Positions 1-8,863 of a DNA stretch of 64,000 nt are shown piece by piece; the stretch's first letter is position 1, and each line of letters opens with the position of its first letter. The notes beneath the pieces are model-generated. The model made no database searches, was not told where the DNA came from, and was given only the letters and a program-made list of their open reading frames with translations. Both the position numbers and the translations under genes were made by a program. The DNA is taken from the NCBI GenBank assembly GCA_021779195.1, contig JAJYBB010000003.1:62001-126000 (forward strand), given 5' to 3'. The stretch is from Bacteroidota bacterium (GTDB lineage Bacteria > Bacteroidota > Bacteroidia > Bacteroidales > Paludibacteraceae).

Positions 1-1019
1 TAGAAAAAAACGATGGAATTAAACTCAACTATATTTGTCCGTTTAATGAGCCTGATGGACATTGGAACTGGACAGGACCGAAACAGGAAGGCACACCGGC
101 AACAAATCAGGAAATAGCAAAAACGGTTCGATTAATAGGAAATGAACTTGCCAACAGAAAATCGGATACAAAAATCTTAGTTACAGAGTCATCCGATTAT
201 AATTGCATGTTTCGCAAACATCCTTATACAAAGGCAGATCGGGGTTTTCAGATTCAGTCATTTTTCAATCCGGATAGCATTTCAACCTTTATCGGGAATG
301 TACCAAACGTTCCAAGATTGATGGTGGGACACAGTTACTGGACAGACACGCCACTCGCTGATTTGCGACAAATTCGTATAAAGCTGAATAATGAATTGAG
401 AAAGAACAACGTACACTTCTGGGAAACGGAACTGTGTGTCATGGGAAACGATACCGAAATCGGAGGTGGAGGAGGAAAAGACCTGACTATGAAAACGGCT
501 TTGTATGTGGCACGGGTTATTCATCACGATTTGGTATATGCCAATGCTTCGGCGTGGCAGTGGTGGCGTGCGGTTGCAACTGGCGATTACAAAGATGGCC
601 TGATTTACACTGAACCCGATAAAAGCAGGCTGGACGGAACTTTTACTGATTCAAAATTGATGTGGGTCTTGGGAAATTACAGCCGCTTTATCCGTCCGGG
701 AGCTGTACGTCTTGGAGTCTCGGCATTCAACAGCAAAGGGAAACTCGTTCCAGAGGGCGATACCGATCCATATTCATTAATGATTTCGGCTTACCAGAAT
801 ATTGATAAAACACCGGTTGTGGTAGTGATAAATTACAGTGATAAAGATAGAAATTTTGAATTGAAGTGGAAAGGAAATGCCCCTAATGAATGGACACCCT
901 ATTGTACCGATGATGTAATAGAGGACAACCTTCGGCCAAAGAAGAATATTAAATACGGTCAGGAAATTACCGTACCTTCGAGATCAGTAATCACTTATGT
1001 TGGAAATAATTTTAATTAA
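1..1019 (+). CDS. GH30-family glycosidase, probable endo-beta-1,6-galactanase (5' end cut by window edge)
   Basis: The frame is open from base 3, so the gene begins upstream; the internal ATG at 207 is not its start. About 338 codons remain. The motif CPFNEP carries the presumed acid/base Glu (codon 48-50), and FWETEL carries the presumed nucleophile (Glu codon 429-431). The stretch around GHWNWTGPKQEG and the Trp-rich AWQWW segment also fit clan GH-A family GH30. Known GH30 members of this type cut the beta-1,6-galactan side chains of type II arabinogalactan, which fits the GH51 and GH2 genes immediately downstream (14 and 27 nt gaps, one operon). A C-terminal beta-sandwich ends the protein and no T9SS tail is present. 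The signal peptide lies outside the window. GH30 is secure; the exact linkage is inferred from context. Confidence 0.8.
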   Translation, partial: EKNDGIKLNYICPFNEPDGHWNWTGPKQEGTPATNQEIAKTVRLIGNELANRKSDTKILVTESSDYNCMFRKHPYTKADRGFQIQSFFNPDSISTFIGNVPNVPRLMVGHSYWTDTPLADLRQIRIKLNNELRKNNVHFWETELCVMGNDTEIGGGGGKDLTMKTALYVARVIHHDLVYANASAWQWWRAVATGDYKDGLIYTEPDKSRLDGTFTDSKLMWVLGNYSRFIRPGAVRLGVSAFNSKGKLVPEGDTDPYSLMISAYQNIDKTPVVVVINYSDKDRNFELKWKGNAPNEWTPYCTDDVIEDNLRPKKNIKYGQEITVPSRSVITYVGNNFN

Positions 1020-1033
1020 AATAACAATATAGT

Positions 1034-2578
1034 ATGCGAAAAATCAAACTTTCACTTCTGATAATCACAATGTTGATTCTCAGAATTAACTCACAAACCA
1101 CTATCAATTTGCATGTCGATCAGGCAAAAACAAAAATCAATAAGGAGATTTACGGCCAGTTTGCCGAGCATTTGGGGAATTGTATTTATGGAGGAATCTG
1201 GGTGGGACAACATTCTGATATACCCAATATAAACGGATACAGAGCCGATGTTTTGCAAGCTCTTAAAGAACTACACATACCCGTTCTGAGATGGCCAGGA
1301 GGCTGTTTTGCCGACGAATATCATTGGATGGATGGAATCGGTCCCACAGATAAACGCCCTAAAATGGTCAATACAAACTGGGGAGGAGTTACCGAAGACA
1401 ATAGTTTTGGAACGAACGAATTTCTCAACTTATGCGAAATGCTTGGTTGCGAACCGTATATCAGTGGAAATGTTGGAAGCGGAACTGTAAAGGAGCTGGC
1501 ACAATGGATTGAGTATATGACTTCGGATAGCGACAATCCTATGGCACAGTTGCGCAGACAAAACGGACGGGAAAAACCATGGAAAGTGAAATACATTGGT
1601 GTTGGAAACGAAAGCTGGGGATGTGGAGGAAATATGACCCCCGACTATTATTCGGATTTATTCCGACGCTATTCGACCTATTGCCGGGAATACAACGGGA
1701 ATCATCTTTTTAAAATTGCCAGTGGAGCAAGCGATTACGATTACAACTGGACTGAAACTCTGATGAAAGATGTCGGTACACGAATGAACGGGCTCTCACT
1801 TCATTATTATACCGTAAAGGGATGGAATGGAAGCAAAGGCTCAGCCACGGATTTTGATTTACAAGATTACTATTGGACAATGGAAAAATGCTTAGAGATA
1901 AAAGATGTTATCAAAAAACATATGGCTATAATGGATAAATACGATCCGCACAAAAATGTTGGATTAATGGTTGATGAATGGGGTACCTGGTGGGACCAGG
2001 AGCCCGGAACGCACCCGGGATTTCTGTATCAGCAAAACACCTTGCGCGATGCTTTCGTTGCAGCACTGACGTTAAACATTTTCAATGAATATACCGAAAG
2101 AATTAAAATGGCAAATATCGCTCAGGTAGTTAATGTTTTACAGTCCATGATCCTGACAAAAGGCGATAAGATGGTGCTCACTCCCACCTATTATGTTTTT
2201 GATATGTATAAAGTACATCAGGATGCCCTCAATATACCCATAGACATTCAATGCGACTCGATTGATACCGGAAATCGTAAAATTCCTTCAGTCAGTGCTT
2301 CGGCCTCAAAAGATAATAAGGGAATTATACATATCACGCTTGCGAATATCCTCCCTGACAAAAATCAAAAAACAATTATCTCTCTTCCGATCAAAATGAA
2401 AGGTCAACCCACAGGAACTATTTTGACAGCCGATAAAATCAATTCGTTTAATTCCTTTGAACATCCCAACTCGGTTGTTCCAGCAAAATTTAACAGAATG
2501 ATCAAAAAGGATAAACAATTAATTATTGATCTTCCGGCAAAGTCAATTCTTGCCATTGAGATTTCTCTTGAAAATTAA
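1034..2578 (+). CDS. GH51 alpha-L-arabinofuranosidase
   Basis: A 514-residue secreted protein with an N-terminal signal peptide (hydrophobic residues about 6-18, cleavage near INSQ-TT). It should remove terminal alpha-L-arabinofuranosyl residues from arabinan, arabinogalactan or arabinoxylan. The (beta/alpha)8 barrel contains [14 protein letters not shown] (85-98), the acid/base Glu193 in GVGNESWG and the nucleophile Glu315 in [10 protein letters not shown]-terminal beta-sandwich ends in AKSILAIEI, typical of GH51. The ATG at 1034 lies 14 nt after the GH30 stop, and the GH2 gene follows after 27 nt, so the three are probably co-transcribed. No T9SS tail is seen, so a periplasmic location is likely. 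Length matches the family. Confidence 0.93.
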   Translation: MRKIKLSLLIITMLILRINSQTTINLHVDQAKTKINKEIYGQFAEHLGNCIYGGIWVGQHSDIPNINGYRADVLQALKELHIPVLRWPGGCFADEYHWMDGIGPTDKRPKMVNTNWGGVTEDNSFGTNEFLNLCEMLGCEPYISGNVGSGTVKELAQWIEYMTSDSDNPMAQLRRQNGREKPWKVKYIGVGNESWGCGGNMTPDYYSDLFRRYSTYCREYNGNHLFKIASGASDYDYNWTETLMKDVGTRMNGLSLHYYTVKGWNGSKGSATDFDLQDYYWTMEKCLEIKDVIKKHMAIMDKYDPHKNVGLMVDEWGTWWDQEPGTHPGFLYQQNTLRDAFVAALTLNIFNEYTERIKMANIAQVVNVLQSMILTKGDKMVLTPTYYVFDMYKVHQDALNIPIDIQCDSIDTGNRKIPSVSASASKDNKGIIHITLANILPDKNQKTIISLPIKMKGQPTGTILTADKINSFNSFEHPNSVVPAKFNRMIKKDKQLIIDLPAKSILAIEISLEN

Positions 2579-2605
2579 TAAAAACTTATAAATCATAATT
2601 TAAAA

Positions 2606-5035
2606 ATGAAAATTAGATTATTGTCAATTCTTGTATTATCCGTTGTTTCATTAGCGATATGTGCGCAACCTGAGTTTGGAAAAGCTGTGCTGTTTGACAA
2701 CGATTGGAAGTTTATTCTCTCAGATGTGAAAGATGGGAGTAATCCTCAATTAAACGATTCGAAATGGCGAAGCCTCGATCTTCCTCACGATTGGTCGATC
2801 GAAGGTCCTTACAGCCCCGATAAAGCAAGCTGTCAGGGATATCTTCCCGGTGGAATTGGTTGGTACAGAAAAACTTTCACAGTTCCTGAAACAGAGAAAG
2901 ATAAAAAAATATTTATTTATTTCGAAGGCGTTTATGATCACAGTGAAGTCTTTATCAATGGCACTTCCGTTGGGAAACGCCCCTATGGATATATTTCATT
3001 TATGTATGATTTAACACCTTATTTGAAATTCGGACAGGAAAATACGCTCGCAGTTCGTGTGAATCATTCGGAAGAACGTGATTCCCGCTGGTATTCAGGT
3101 TCAGGAATTTACCGAGATGTTTATTTGGTTGTTGCTTCACCGGTTCATCTCGATTTATGGGGAGTGTATTTTAAAGCCAAAAATATTAGTGATAAAAAAG
3201 CTGACATATCAGTTGAAACATCGGTGAAAAATGAAAAATCAACAGAAACCAATGTCTTGATTTTAAACGAAATAATTGATCCTACCACGGGAAAAACGGT
3301 AGCTAAAACATCCAAAAATCAAAGAATTGAAGCAGGGAAAAAGATAACGGTTTCTCAAACAGCGACTGTTACTAATCCAAAACGCTGGTCGTTGGAACAA
3401 CCCAATCTTTATACATTGAAAACCATTGTAAAGCAAAATGGTAAAATTGTAGACCAAAACGAACAGAAAATCGGGTTGAGGACATTGACATTTGATCCAG
3501 ATAAAGGATTTGCATTGAATGGTATCTGGACAAAGGTAAAAGGAGTTTGTATTCATCACGATGCCGGATGCTTGGGTTCTGCTGTCCCCCGCGAAGTTTG
3601 GAAACGGCGACTTAATAATCTAAAGGAACTGGGTTGCAATGCCATTCGGTTGAGTCATAATCCACAAGCTCCCGAAGTGTACGAATTGTGCGACGAATTG
3701 GGAATATTAGTAATGGATGAAGCTTTCGACGAATGGGAATTTCCCAAACGAAAATGGATAACGGGCTGGAATATTGGAACACCTGAATTTCAGGGATCTT
3801 CTGAATTTTTTAATCAATGGGGAGATAAAGATTTGACTGACATGATATTGCGAGATAGAAACCATGCATCAGTTATCATGTGGAGTATCGGAAATGAAGT
3901 CGATTATCCGAACGACCCTTATTCTGATCCCGTTCTTGATCACGCCAATATCAATCAACCAGTTCAGGGCGGATATTTGCCTGATCATCCCAAAGCCCAA
4001 CGGTTGGGAGTTATTGCAAAAAGGTTGGCAGCAATAGTAAGAAGTTTAGATACATCACGTCCAGTTACCGCCGCCTTGGCAGGTGTGGTCATGTCCAATG
4101 AGACCGATTATCCTTTTGTGCTTGATATTACAGGTTATAATTATACCGAGGATCGATATGCGATGGATCATGCCAAATATCCTAAACGTGTTATTTATGG
4201 AAGTGAAAACGGAAATAGTATGGAATCGTGGAAGGCTGTTCGGGATAATAATTATATCTTTGGGCAATTTATCTGGACAGGTATTGACTATCTCGGCGAA
4301 TCAGGTGCATGGCCTTCTCGTGGATTTTATTCAGGGTTTCTTGATTTTGGAGGATTCATGAAACCGCGTGGATATTTCCGACAGGCTTTGTGGAGTACAA
4401 AACCTGTAACGTATATCGGAACTTACCCGCAGCCAAAGAATAAAAATTTTCTTTCTACTGATGCCTGGCCTATCTGGAATTATACTGATGGCGAAATGAT
4501 TCGTGTGGTGTGTTACAGCAACGCGCCGCAATCAAAATTGATGTTGAATGGGAAACAACTTGGCCAGATAAAAGGATTAGATGATACTACCGGTATAATT
4601 TATTGGGATATCCCGTATCAAAAAGGAAAACTTGAAGTGGTGGGTATGGACAAAGCTGGAAAGCAAATTTGCCTGTATGCTATCCAGTCTTCGGACAGGC
4701 CGTATGCCCTCACAGCTACTTCCGATTTAAACACGATAAAAAAAGACAAGGGATTGGCACAAGTAGTAGTTCAGGTGGTCGACAAAAATGGAGTTCCGGT
4801 AATGATTTCAGAAAATGAAGTTACCTGCACAATCAGCGGACCGGCAAAACTGCTGGGTCTTGAAGCCAGCAATAATTCCGATATGGGCAACTACTCCGAT
4901 AATGTGCAACGGGTTTATCACGGACGATTGTTGGCGTATATTCAAGCAACAGGACAAGCAGGTGATATTGAAGTGAAATTTACAGCCCCTTGGTTGAAAG
5001 GTGGGAATGTGAGAATTAAAGCAGTTAAGCAATAA
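2606..5035 (+). CDS. GH2 beta-galactosidase family enzyme
   Basis: An 809-residue exported glycosidase with a signal peptide (MKIRLLSILVLSVVSLAICAQ, cut near residue 20). Domain order is the N-terminal jelly-roll (about 25-180, with LPHDWSIEGPY), an Ig-like domain (about 185-295), the TIM barrel (about 296-590) and C-terminal Ig-like domains of the kind found in many Bacteroidota GH2 enzymes. The acid/base is Glu431 in SIGNEVD and the nucleophile Glu534 in YGSENGN. Family members act on beta-galactosides, and the GH30/GH51 neighbours suggest beta-galactose from arabinogalactan side chains. It is the last gene of the GH30-GH51-GH2 operon and converges on upp. Another beta-glycoside specificity within GH2 is possible. 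Confidence 0.88.
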   Translation: MKIRLLSILVLSVVSLAICAQPEFGKAVLFDNDWKFILSDVKDGSNPQLNDSKWRSLDLPHDWSIEGPYSPDKASCQGYLPGGIGWYRKTFTVPETEKDKKIFIYFEGVYDHSEVFINGTSVGKRPYGYISFMYDLTPYLKFGQENTLAVRVNHSEERDSRWYSGSGIYRDVYLVVASPVHLDLWGVYFKAKNISDKKADISVETSVKNEKSTETNVLILNEIIDPTTGKTVAKTSKNQRIEAGKKITVSQTATVTNPKRWSLEQPNLYTLKTIVKQNGKIVDQNEQKIGLRTLTFDPDKGFALNGIWTKVKGVCIHHDAGCLGSAVPREVWKRRLNNLKELGCNAIRLSHNPQAPEVYELCDELGILVMDEAFDEWEFPKRKWITGWNIGTPEFQGSSEFFNQWGDKDLTDMILRDRNHASVIMWSIGNEVDYPNDPYSDPVLDHANINQPVQGGYLPDHPKAQRLGVIAKRLAAIVRSLDTSRPVTAALAGVVMSNETDYPFVLDITGYNYTEDRYAMDHAKYPKRVIYGSENGNSMESWKAVRDNNYIFGQFIWTGIDYLGESGAWPSRGFYSGFLDFGGFMKPRGYFRQALWSTKPVTYIGTYPQPKNKNFLSTDAWPIWNYTDGEMIRVVCYSNAPQSKLMLNGKQLGQIKGLDDTTGIIYWDIPYQKGKLEVVGMDKAGKQICLYAIQSSDRPYALTATSDLNTIKKDKGLAQVVVQVVDKNGVPVMISENEVTCTISGPAKLLGLEASNNSDMGNYSDNVQRVYHGRLLAYIQATGQAGDIEVKFTAPWLKGGNVRIKAVKQ

Positions 5036-5102
5036 TTGGAAATATTAAAATTGAAATTGAAAAATTTCATTATCCGATCAAGAAGAAAGAAATAATTAGT
5101 CT

Positions 5103-5149
5103 CTTCAAAAAAACCTTCAGTTTGTTGAATTTCTGAAGGTTATTTGAAG
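5103..5149 (-). terminator. Rho-independent terminator of upp
   Basis: Read on the minus strand, AACCTTCAG (5133-5141) pairs perfectly with CTGAAGGTT (5112-5120) across a 12-nt loop and is followed by a run of seven T. An outer arm (5103-5108 with 5144-5149) can extend the stem. It lies 18 nt past the upp stop codon, between two convergent genes. Confidence 0.75.
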
Positions 5150-5166
5150 ACGATTTACTTTGCAAG

Positions 5167-5820
5167 TTACAATTTTTCACCGAAAGCCAAATCTCCGGCA
5201 TCGCCCAATCCGGGGATGATATATGAATGTAGGTTGAGTTCAGGATCAATAGCAGCAGTCCACAAGGTAGTTTTAGAGTCAGGAAAATGTGAAGTCACAT
5301 AATCAATCGCTACTTGACTTGAAATGACCGTAGCAATATGGATATGTGCCGGCTTCCCCTTTGTAAGCAATGCCCCATAGGTTAATTCCATCGAACCGCC
5401 GGTAGCAAGCATTGGGTCAGTAATAATCACCGTTTTCCCATCCAAATTGGGAGTGGCAATATATTCAATAAAAATGTCGAATTTGAGTGCATCCTTGTAT
5501 TTTCTATATGCTGACACAAACCCATTCTCAGCCCAATCGAAATAGTTTAGAAAACCCTGATGAAAGGGCAGTCCAGCACGTAAAATAGTGGCAATCACTA
5601 TTTTTTCATCAATAAGTTCGATATTGGAAATTCCCAATGGAGTTTTCACATCTTCATTTTTATAATGCATGGTTTTGCTTATTTCATACGCCATGATTTC
5701 GCCTATTCTTTCCATATTTCGACGAAAACGCATAGAGTCTTTCTGAATTTTTATCGATCGGATTTCTTTCAGGTAATGCTTCAGTACTGAGTTATGTTCA
5801 GACAAATTGATTATTTTCAT
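5167..5820 (-). CDS. upp: Uracil phosphoribosyltransferase
   Basis: A cytoplasmic 217-residue pyrimidine salvage enzyme that makes UMP and pyrophosphate from uracil and PRPP. The PRPP-binding loop IITDPMLATGGSM and the C-terminal GLGDAGD uracil-binding motif are present. Length is normal for the Upp family and the start is ATG. It lies 59 nt downstream of the acyl-CoA ligase gene on the same strand and ends at a terminator. It breaks the strand continuity of the glycan locus and has no evident link to it. Confidence 0.92.
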   Translation of the reverse strand: MKIINLSEHNSVLKHYLKEIRSIKIQKDSMRFRRNMERIGEIMAYEISKTMHYKNEDVKTPLGISNIELIDEKIVIATILRAGLPFHQGFLNYFDWAENGFVSAYRKYKDALKFDIFIEYIATPNLDGKTVIITDPMLATGGSMELTYGALLTKGKPAHIHIATVISSQVAIDYVTSHFPDSKTTLWTAAIDPELNLHSYIIPGLGDAGDLAFGEKL

Positions 5821-5879
5821 TGATATGTTTTATTAGAATAGAGATGGTTATATTAATGCAATCCGTAAATAGTTAAGTA

Positions 5880-7541
5880 TTACGCTTTATTTTTATCGTT
5901 TTCGCGTATTTCTGTCCGTCGAATTTTTCCGCTGATGGTTTTGGGTAATTCATCGACAAACTCAATAATTCTGGGATATTTATAGGGAGCAGTAACGGCT
6001 TTCACATGCTCTTGTATTTCTTTTATCAATCCTTCACCGGCTTTATCCTTGTAATCTTTTGATAAAATGATGGTTGCTTTGACCACTTGTCCGCGAATTT
6101 CGTCGGGAACACCGGTGATAGCACACTCTACAACGGCGGGATGAGTCATCAGCGCACTTTCCACTTCAAACGGACCAATTCGATAGCCCGAGCTTTTAAT
6201 CACATCATCGGCACGTCCAACGAACCAGAAATAGCCATCTTCATCGCGCCAAGCAACATCTCCGGTATAATATATATTGTTGTGCCAGGCTTCGCTTGTT
6301 AATTGTTCGTTTCTGTAATAACCCTTGAAAAGTCCTTCAGGGTAGCGTTTATCGGTACGAATAACAATTTGCCCCTGCTCTCCCACTTCAGCAGCACGTC
6401 CATCAGGAGTAAGCAAATCCACAACATAATGTGGATTAGGTAAACCCATTGAACCGGGTTTTGGTTCAACCCATGGTGAAGTCAACAACGAAAGTGTGGT
6501 TTCACTTTGTCCATAACCCTCTTTTAGTTTGATTCCCGTGAGTTTCAAAAATTGTTCATATACTGCTGGATTCAATGCTTCGCCGGCAATGGTGCAATAT
6601 TCTAACGACGACAAATCATATTTGCTGATGTCTTCACGAATGAGAAACCGAAAAATAGTAGGTGGGGCACAAAGCGATGTAATATGGTAATGTTGAATCA
6701 TTTCGAGCATAGCCGATGGAGTGAATTTATCATGATCGTACACAAATACACAAGCACCAACAATCCATTGTCCGTACAATTTTCCCCATACGGCTTTGAG
6801 CCACCCTGTATCGGCAATGGTGAGATGAATACTGTTTTCGTGGAGATTTTGCCAGTACTTTGCCGTCACAATGTGAGCCAACGGATAAATACAATCGAGC
6901 ATAACCATTTTAGGATTTCCGGTAGTACCGGATGTAAAACTGATGATCAAAGGATCATCATTCTTATTGACATTTTCAATCTTGGTGAATGGGGGAGCAC
7001 TTTCAATTCCGGCATGGAAATCAAGCCAACCTTCGGGTACGATCGGTCCCACGGAAATCAACATTTTTACACTGGGTGATTCTGAAAGCGCATCTGAAAT
7101 ATGGGTTAAAATCGGCTCCTCACCTACAGCAACAATTGCCTTAATATCAGCGGCATTATTACGGTAAATCAAATCTTTTTTGGTCAATAAATGGGTGGCA
7201 GGAATAATTATCGCTCCAATTTTATGTAAAGCAATAATAGTAAACCAGAATTCAAATCGTCTTTTCAAAATGGCCATCACTATATCGCCTTTTTTAATTC
7301 CTAAACGTTGAAAATAAGATGCCGTTTGATCAGAATATTTTTTTATTTCGCCAAAAGTAAATTCACGGCATTCGCCTTTGTCGTTCGTCCAAAGCAAAGC
7401 GCGCTTATCAGGTTCTTTAGCTGCCCATGCATCAACAATATCATATCCAAAATTAAAATTTTCGGGAACTAACAGTTTGTAATTAGCTTTAAAATCTTCG
7501 AAATCAGCAAATTCAGTTTTTTCTAAAAATTTTTCTATCAT
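5880..7541 (-). CDS. Acyl-CoA synthetase (AMP-forming, acetate/medium-chain type)
   Basis: A 553-residue member of the adenylate-forming superfamily: it activates a carboxylic acid with ATP to an acyl-AMP, then transfers the acyl group to CoA. The P-loop-like motif SFTSGTTGNPKMVM spans 201-214. The A5 motif GYGQSETT, the hinge region YFWFVGRADDVIKSSGYRIGP and the C-terminal catalytic Lys539 in PKTISGK are intact. Overall form resembles medium-chain acyl-CoA synthetases that use acetate, propionate or butyrate rather than classical 650-residue Acs; the true substrate cannot be read from sequence. ATG start at 7541, followed by upp after 59 nt. Confidence 0.85.
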   Translation of the reverse strand: MIEKFLEKTEFADFEDFKANYKLLVPENFNFGYDIVDAWAAKEPDKRALLWTNDKGECREFTFGEIKKYSDQTASYFQRLGIKKGDIVMAILKRRFEFWFTIIALHKIGAIIIPATHLLTKKDLIYRNNAADIKAIVAVGEEPILTHISDALSESPSVKMLISVGPIVPEGWLDFHAGIESAPPFTKIENVNKNDDPLIISFTSGTTGNPKMVMLDCIYPLAHIVTAKYWQNLHENSIHLTIADTGWLKAVWGKLYGQWIVGACVFVYDHDKFTPSAMLEMIQHYHITSLCAPPTIFRFLIREDISKYDLSSLEYCTIAGEALNPAVYEQFLKLTGIKLKEGYGQSETTLSLLTSPWVEPKPGSMGLPNPHYVVDLLTPDGRAAEVGEQGQIVIRTDKRYPEGLFKGYYRNEQLTSEAWHNNIYYTGDVAWRDEDGYFWFVGRADDVIKSSGYRIGPFEVESALMTHPAVVECAITGVPDEIRGQVVKATIILSKDYKDKAGEGLIKEIQEHVKAVTAPYKYPRIIEFVDELPKTISGKIRRTEIRENDKNKA

Positions 7542-7957
7542 GTTAATAAAATATTATATGAAGTATTTTTTTGCTGCAATTTTAAAAATTATAAACTCTG
7601 AAAGATATTTATCTGCAAAAAAATCTCCGGTTTTTACAAGTATTTAGAGTTGAATGTGAGTTGGTTGCATTAAAACTCATTTTTCACCCGAATGCAAAAC
7701 ATATTTACCCGTCTTTTAAGGCAACAAAATTAGTAAAAATAGATGAACTTTAAAACGTTCTTTCGAATGAGGATGTTACAATAAACAAAATCAACTAATT
7801 CGATTTTTCATCGATTAAAATATAGGAAAAATTCAAATAACTGAATGTTCGTTCTAATCTAAAATAAATGGTCATTTTAAAGAAAAAATTTATTGAAAAA
7901 CATATCCAATTCTCATCATCCAATACATGTTTCATTGATAATGAATGTATAACAAAA

Positions 7958-7977
7958 AATATGTTGTAAAACATATT
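7958..7977. promoter_or_regulatory. Inverted repeat upstream of the araDAB promoter
   Basis: AATATGTT (7958-7965), 4-nt spacer, AACATATT (7970-7977): a perfect 8-bp inverted repeat ending about 8 nt upstream of the predicted -33 element of araD. The position suits an activator site. No regulator can be assigned. The remainder of the 566-nt gap 7542-8107 is AT-rich and shows no ORF; a weak minus-strand TAnnTTTG match (7725-7732) could serve the acyl-CoA ligase. Confidence 0.4.
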
Positions 7978-7985
7978 GAAACACG

Positions 7986-8016
7986 ATTGAATGTATCAAT
8001 AATATCCCTACTTTTG
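7986..8016 (+). promoter_or_regulatory. Predicted Bacteroidota-type promoter of araDAB
   Basis: The -7 box TACTTTTG (8009-8016) matches TAnnTTTG exactly, with ATTG (7986-7989) at the -33 position, 19 nt upstream. Transcription would begin near 8023, about 85 nt before the araD ATG. Confidence 0.6.
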
Positions 8017-8026
8017 TAACGAAAAT

Positions 8027-8049
8027 TTAAGTGTATAGAACACACTTAA
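8027..8049. promoter_or_regulatory. Candidate arabinose-repressor operator
   Basis: TTAAGTGT (8027-8034), 7-nt spacer, ACACTTAA (8042-8049): a perfect 8-bp inverted repeat starting 11 nt after the -7 box, so a bound protein would block transcript initiation or early elongation. Bacteroides species control L-arabinose genes with the Nudix-type repressor AraR. No araR gene is in the window, so assignment to AraR is an inference. Confidence 0.5.
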
Positions 8050-8107
8050 TTGATATTTTAAAGCTTATTTATCTTATAATCAGAAATTTAAAAAAACAAA
8101 AAAACGT

Positions 8108-8794
8108 ATGCTCAAAACCTTAAAAGAAAAAGTATTCAAAGCTAATCTCGATCTGGTTAAGCACGGGCTGGTAATTTTCACATGGGGAAATGTGAGTGCC
8201 ATCGATCGATCGACAGGATTAGTCGTGATTAAGCCTTCCGGAGTATCATATGAAGAAATGAAAGCTGAAGATATGGTAGTTGTAGATTTAGACGGGAAAG
8301 TAATTGAAGGAACACTAAAACCTTCGTCAGACACGGCAACTCACCTTGAACTTTACAAATCATTTCCTCATATCGGAGGAGTGGTACATACACATTCAAC
8401 TTATGCTACATCATGGGCTCAAGCCGGATGCGACATACCAAATATCGGAACTACTCATGCCGATTACTTCAGCGCCGCCATCCCATGTACCCGCGACATG
8501 ACTCGCCAAGAGGTTGAAGGTGAATACGAATTAGAAACAGGGAAAGTGATCGTGGAGCGCTTTCGTGAATTAAATCAGGATTTCATCCCTGGAGTATTAG
8601 TTAAAAATCATGGCCCTTTTTCTTGGGGAAAAGATGCAAACGATGCCGTTCACAATGCCGTGGTCATGGAACAATGTGCCAAAATGGCATCAATTGCATT
8701 TCAGGTAAATCCGGAACTAAAAATGAATCAGCACCTGATTACCAAACATTTTATGCGAAAACACGGACCCGATGCATATTACGGACAAAAGTAA
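8108..8794 (+). CDS. araD: L-ribulose-5-phosphate 4-epimerase
   Basis: A 228-residue class II aldolase-fold epimerase that converts L-ribulose 5-phosphate to D-xylulose 5-phosphate, the last step of L-arabinose catabolism. The zinc ligands are visible as His94 and His96 in [10 protein letters not shown] and His168 in KNHGPFSWG. The phosphate-binding GNVSAID (27-33) and KPSGV (42-46) are present. It is first of araD-araA-araB, all on the plus strand with gaps of about 70 nt, behind a predicted promoter and operator. Length equals the enterobacterial AraD family. Context excludes most other class II aldolases. Confidence 0.92.
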   Translation: MLKTLKEKVFKANLDLVKHGLVIFTWGNVSAIDRSTGLVVIKPSGVSYEEMKAEDMVVVDLDGKVIEGTLKPSSDTATHLELYKSFPHIGGVVHTHSTYATSWAQAGCDIPNIGTTHADYFSAAIPCTRDMTRQEVEGEYELETGKVIVERFRELNQDFIPGVLVKNHGPFSWGKDANDAVHNAVVMEQCAKMASIAFQVNPELKMNQHLITKHFMRKHGPDAYYGQK

Positions 8795-8863
8795 AACAAC
8801 CCTTAGACTTTAAAGGGTAACTTAAATAGCAAATAGCAAATAATTAAATATTAAATAAACATT

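Noticed and set aside
6684-7079. 131-codon open frame on the plus strand
   Set aside because: Antisense to the acyl-CoA ligase gene, with the composition expected of a complementary-strand frame.
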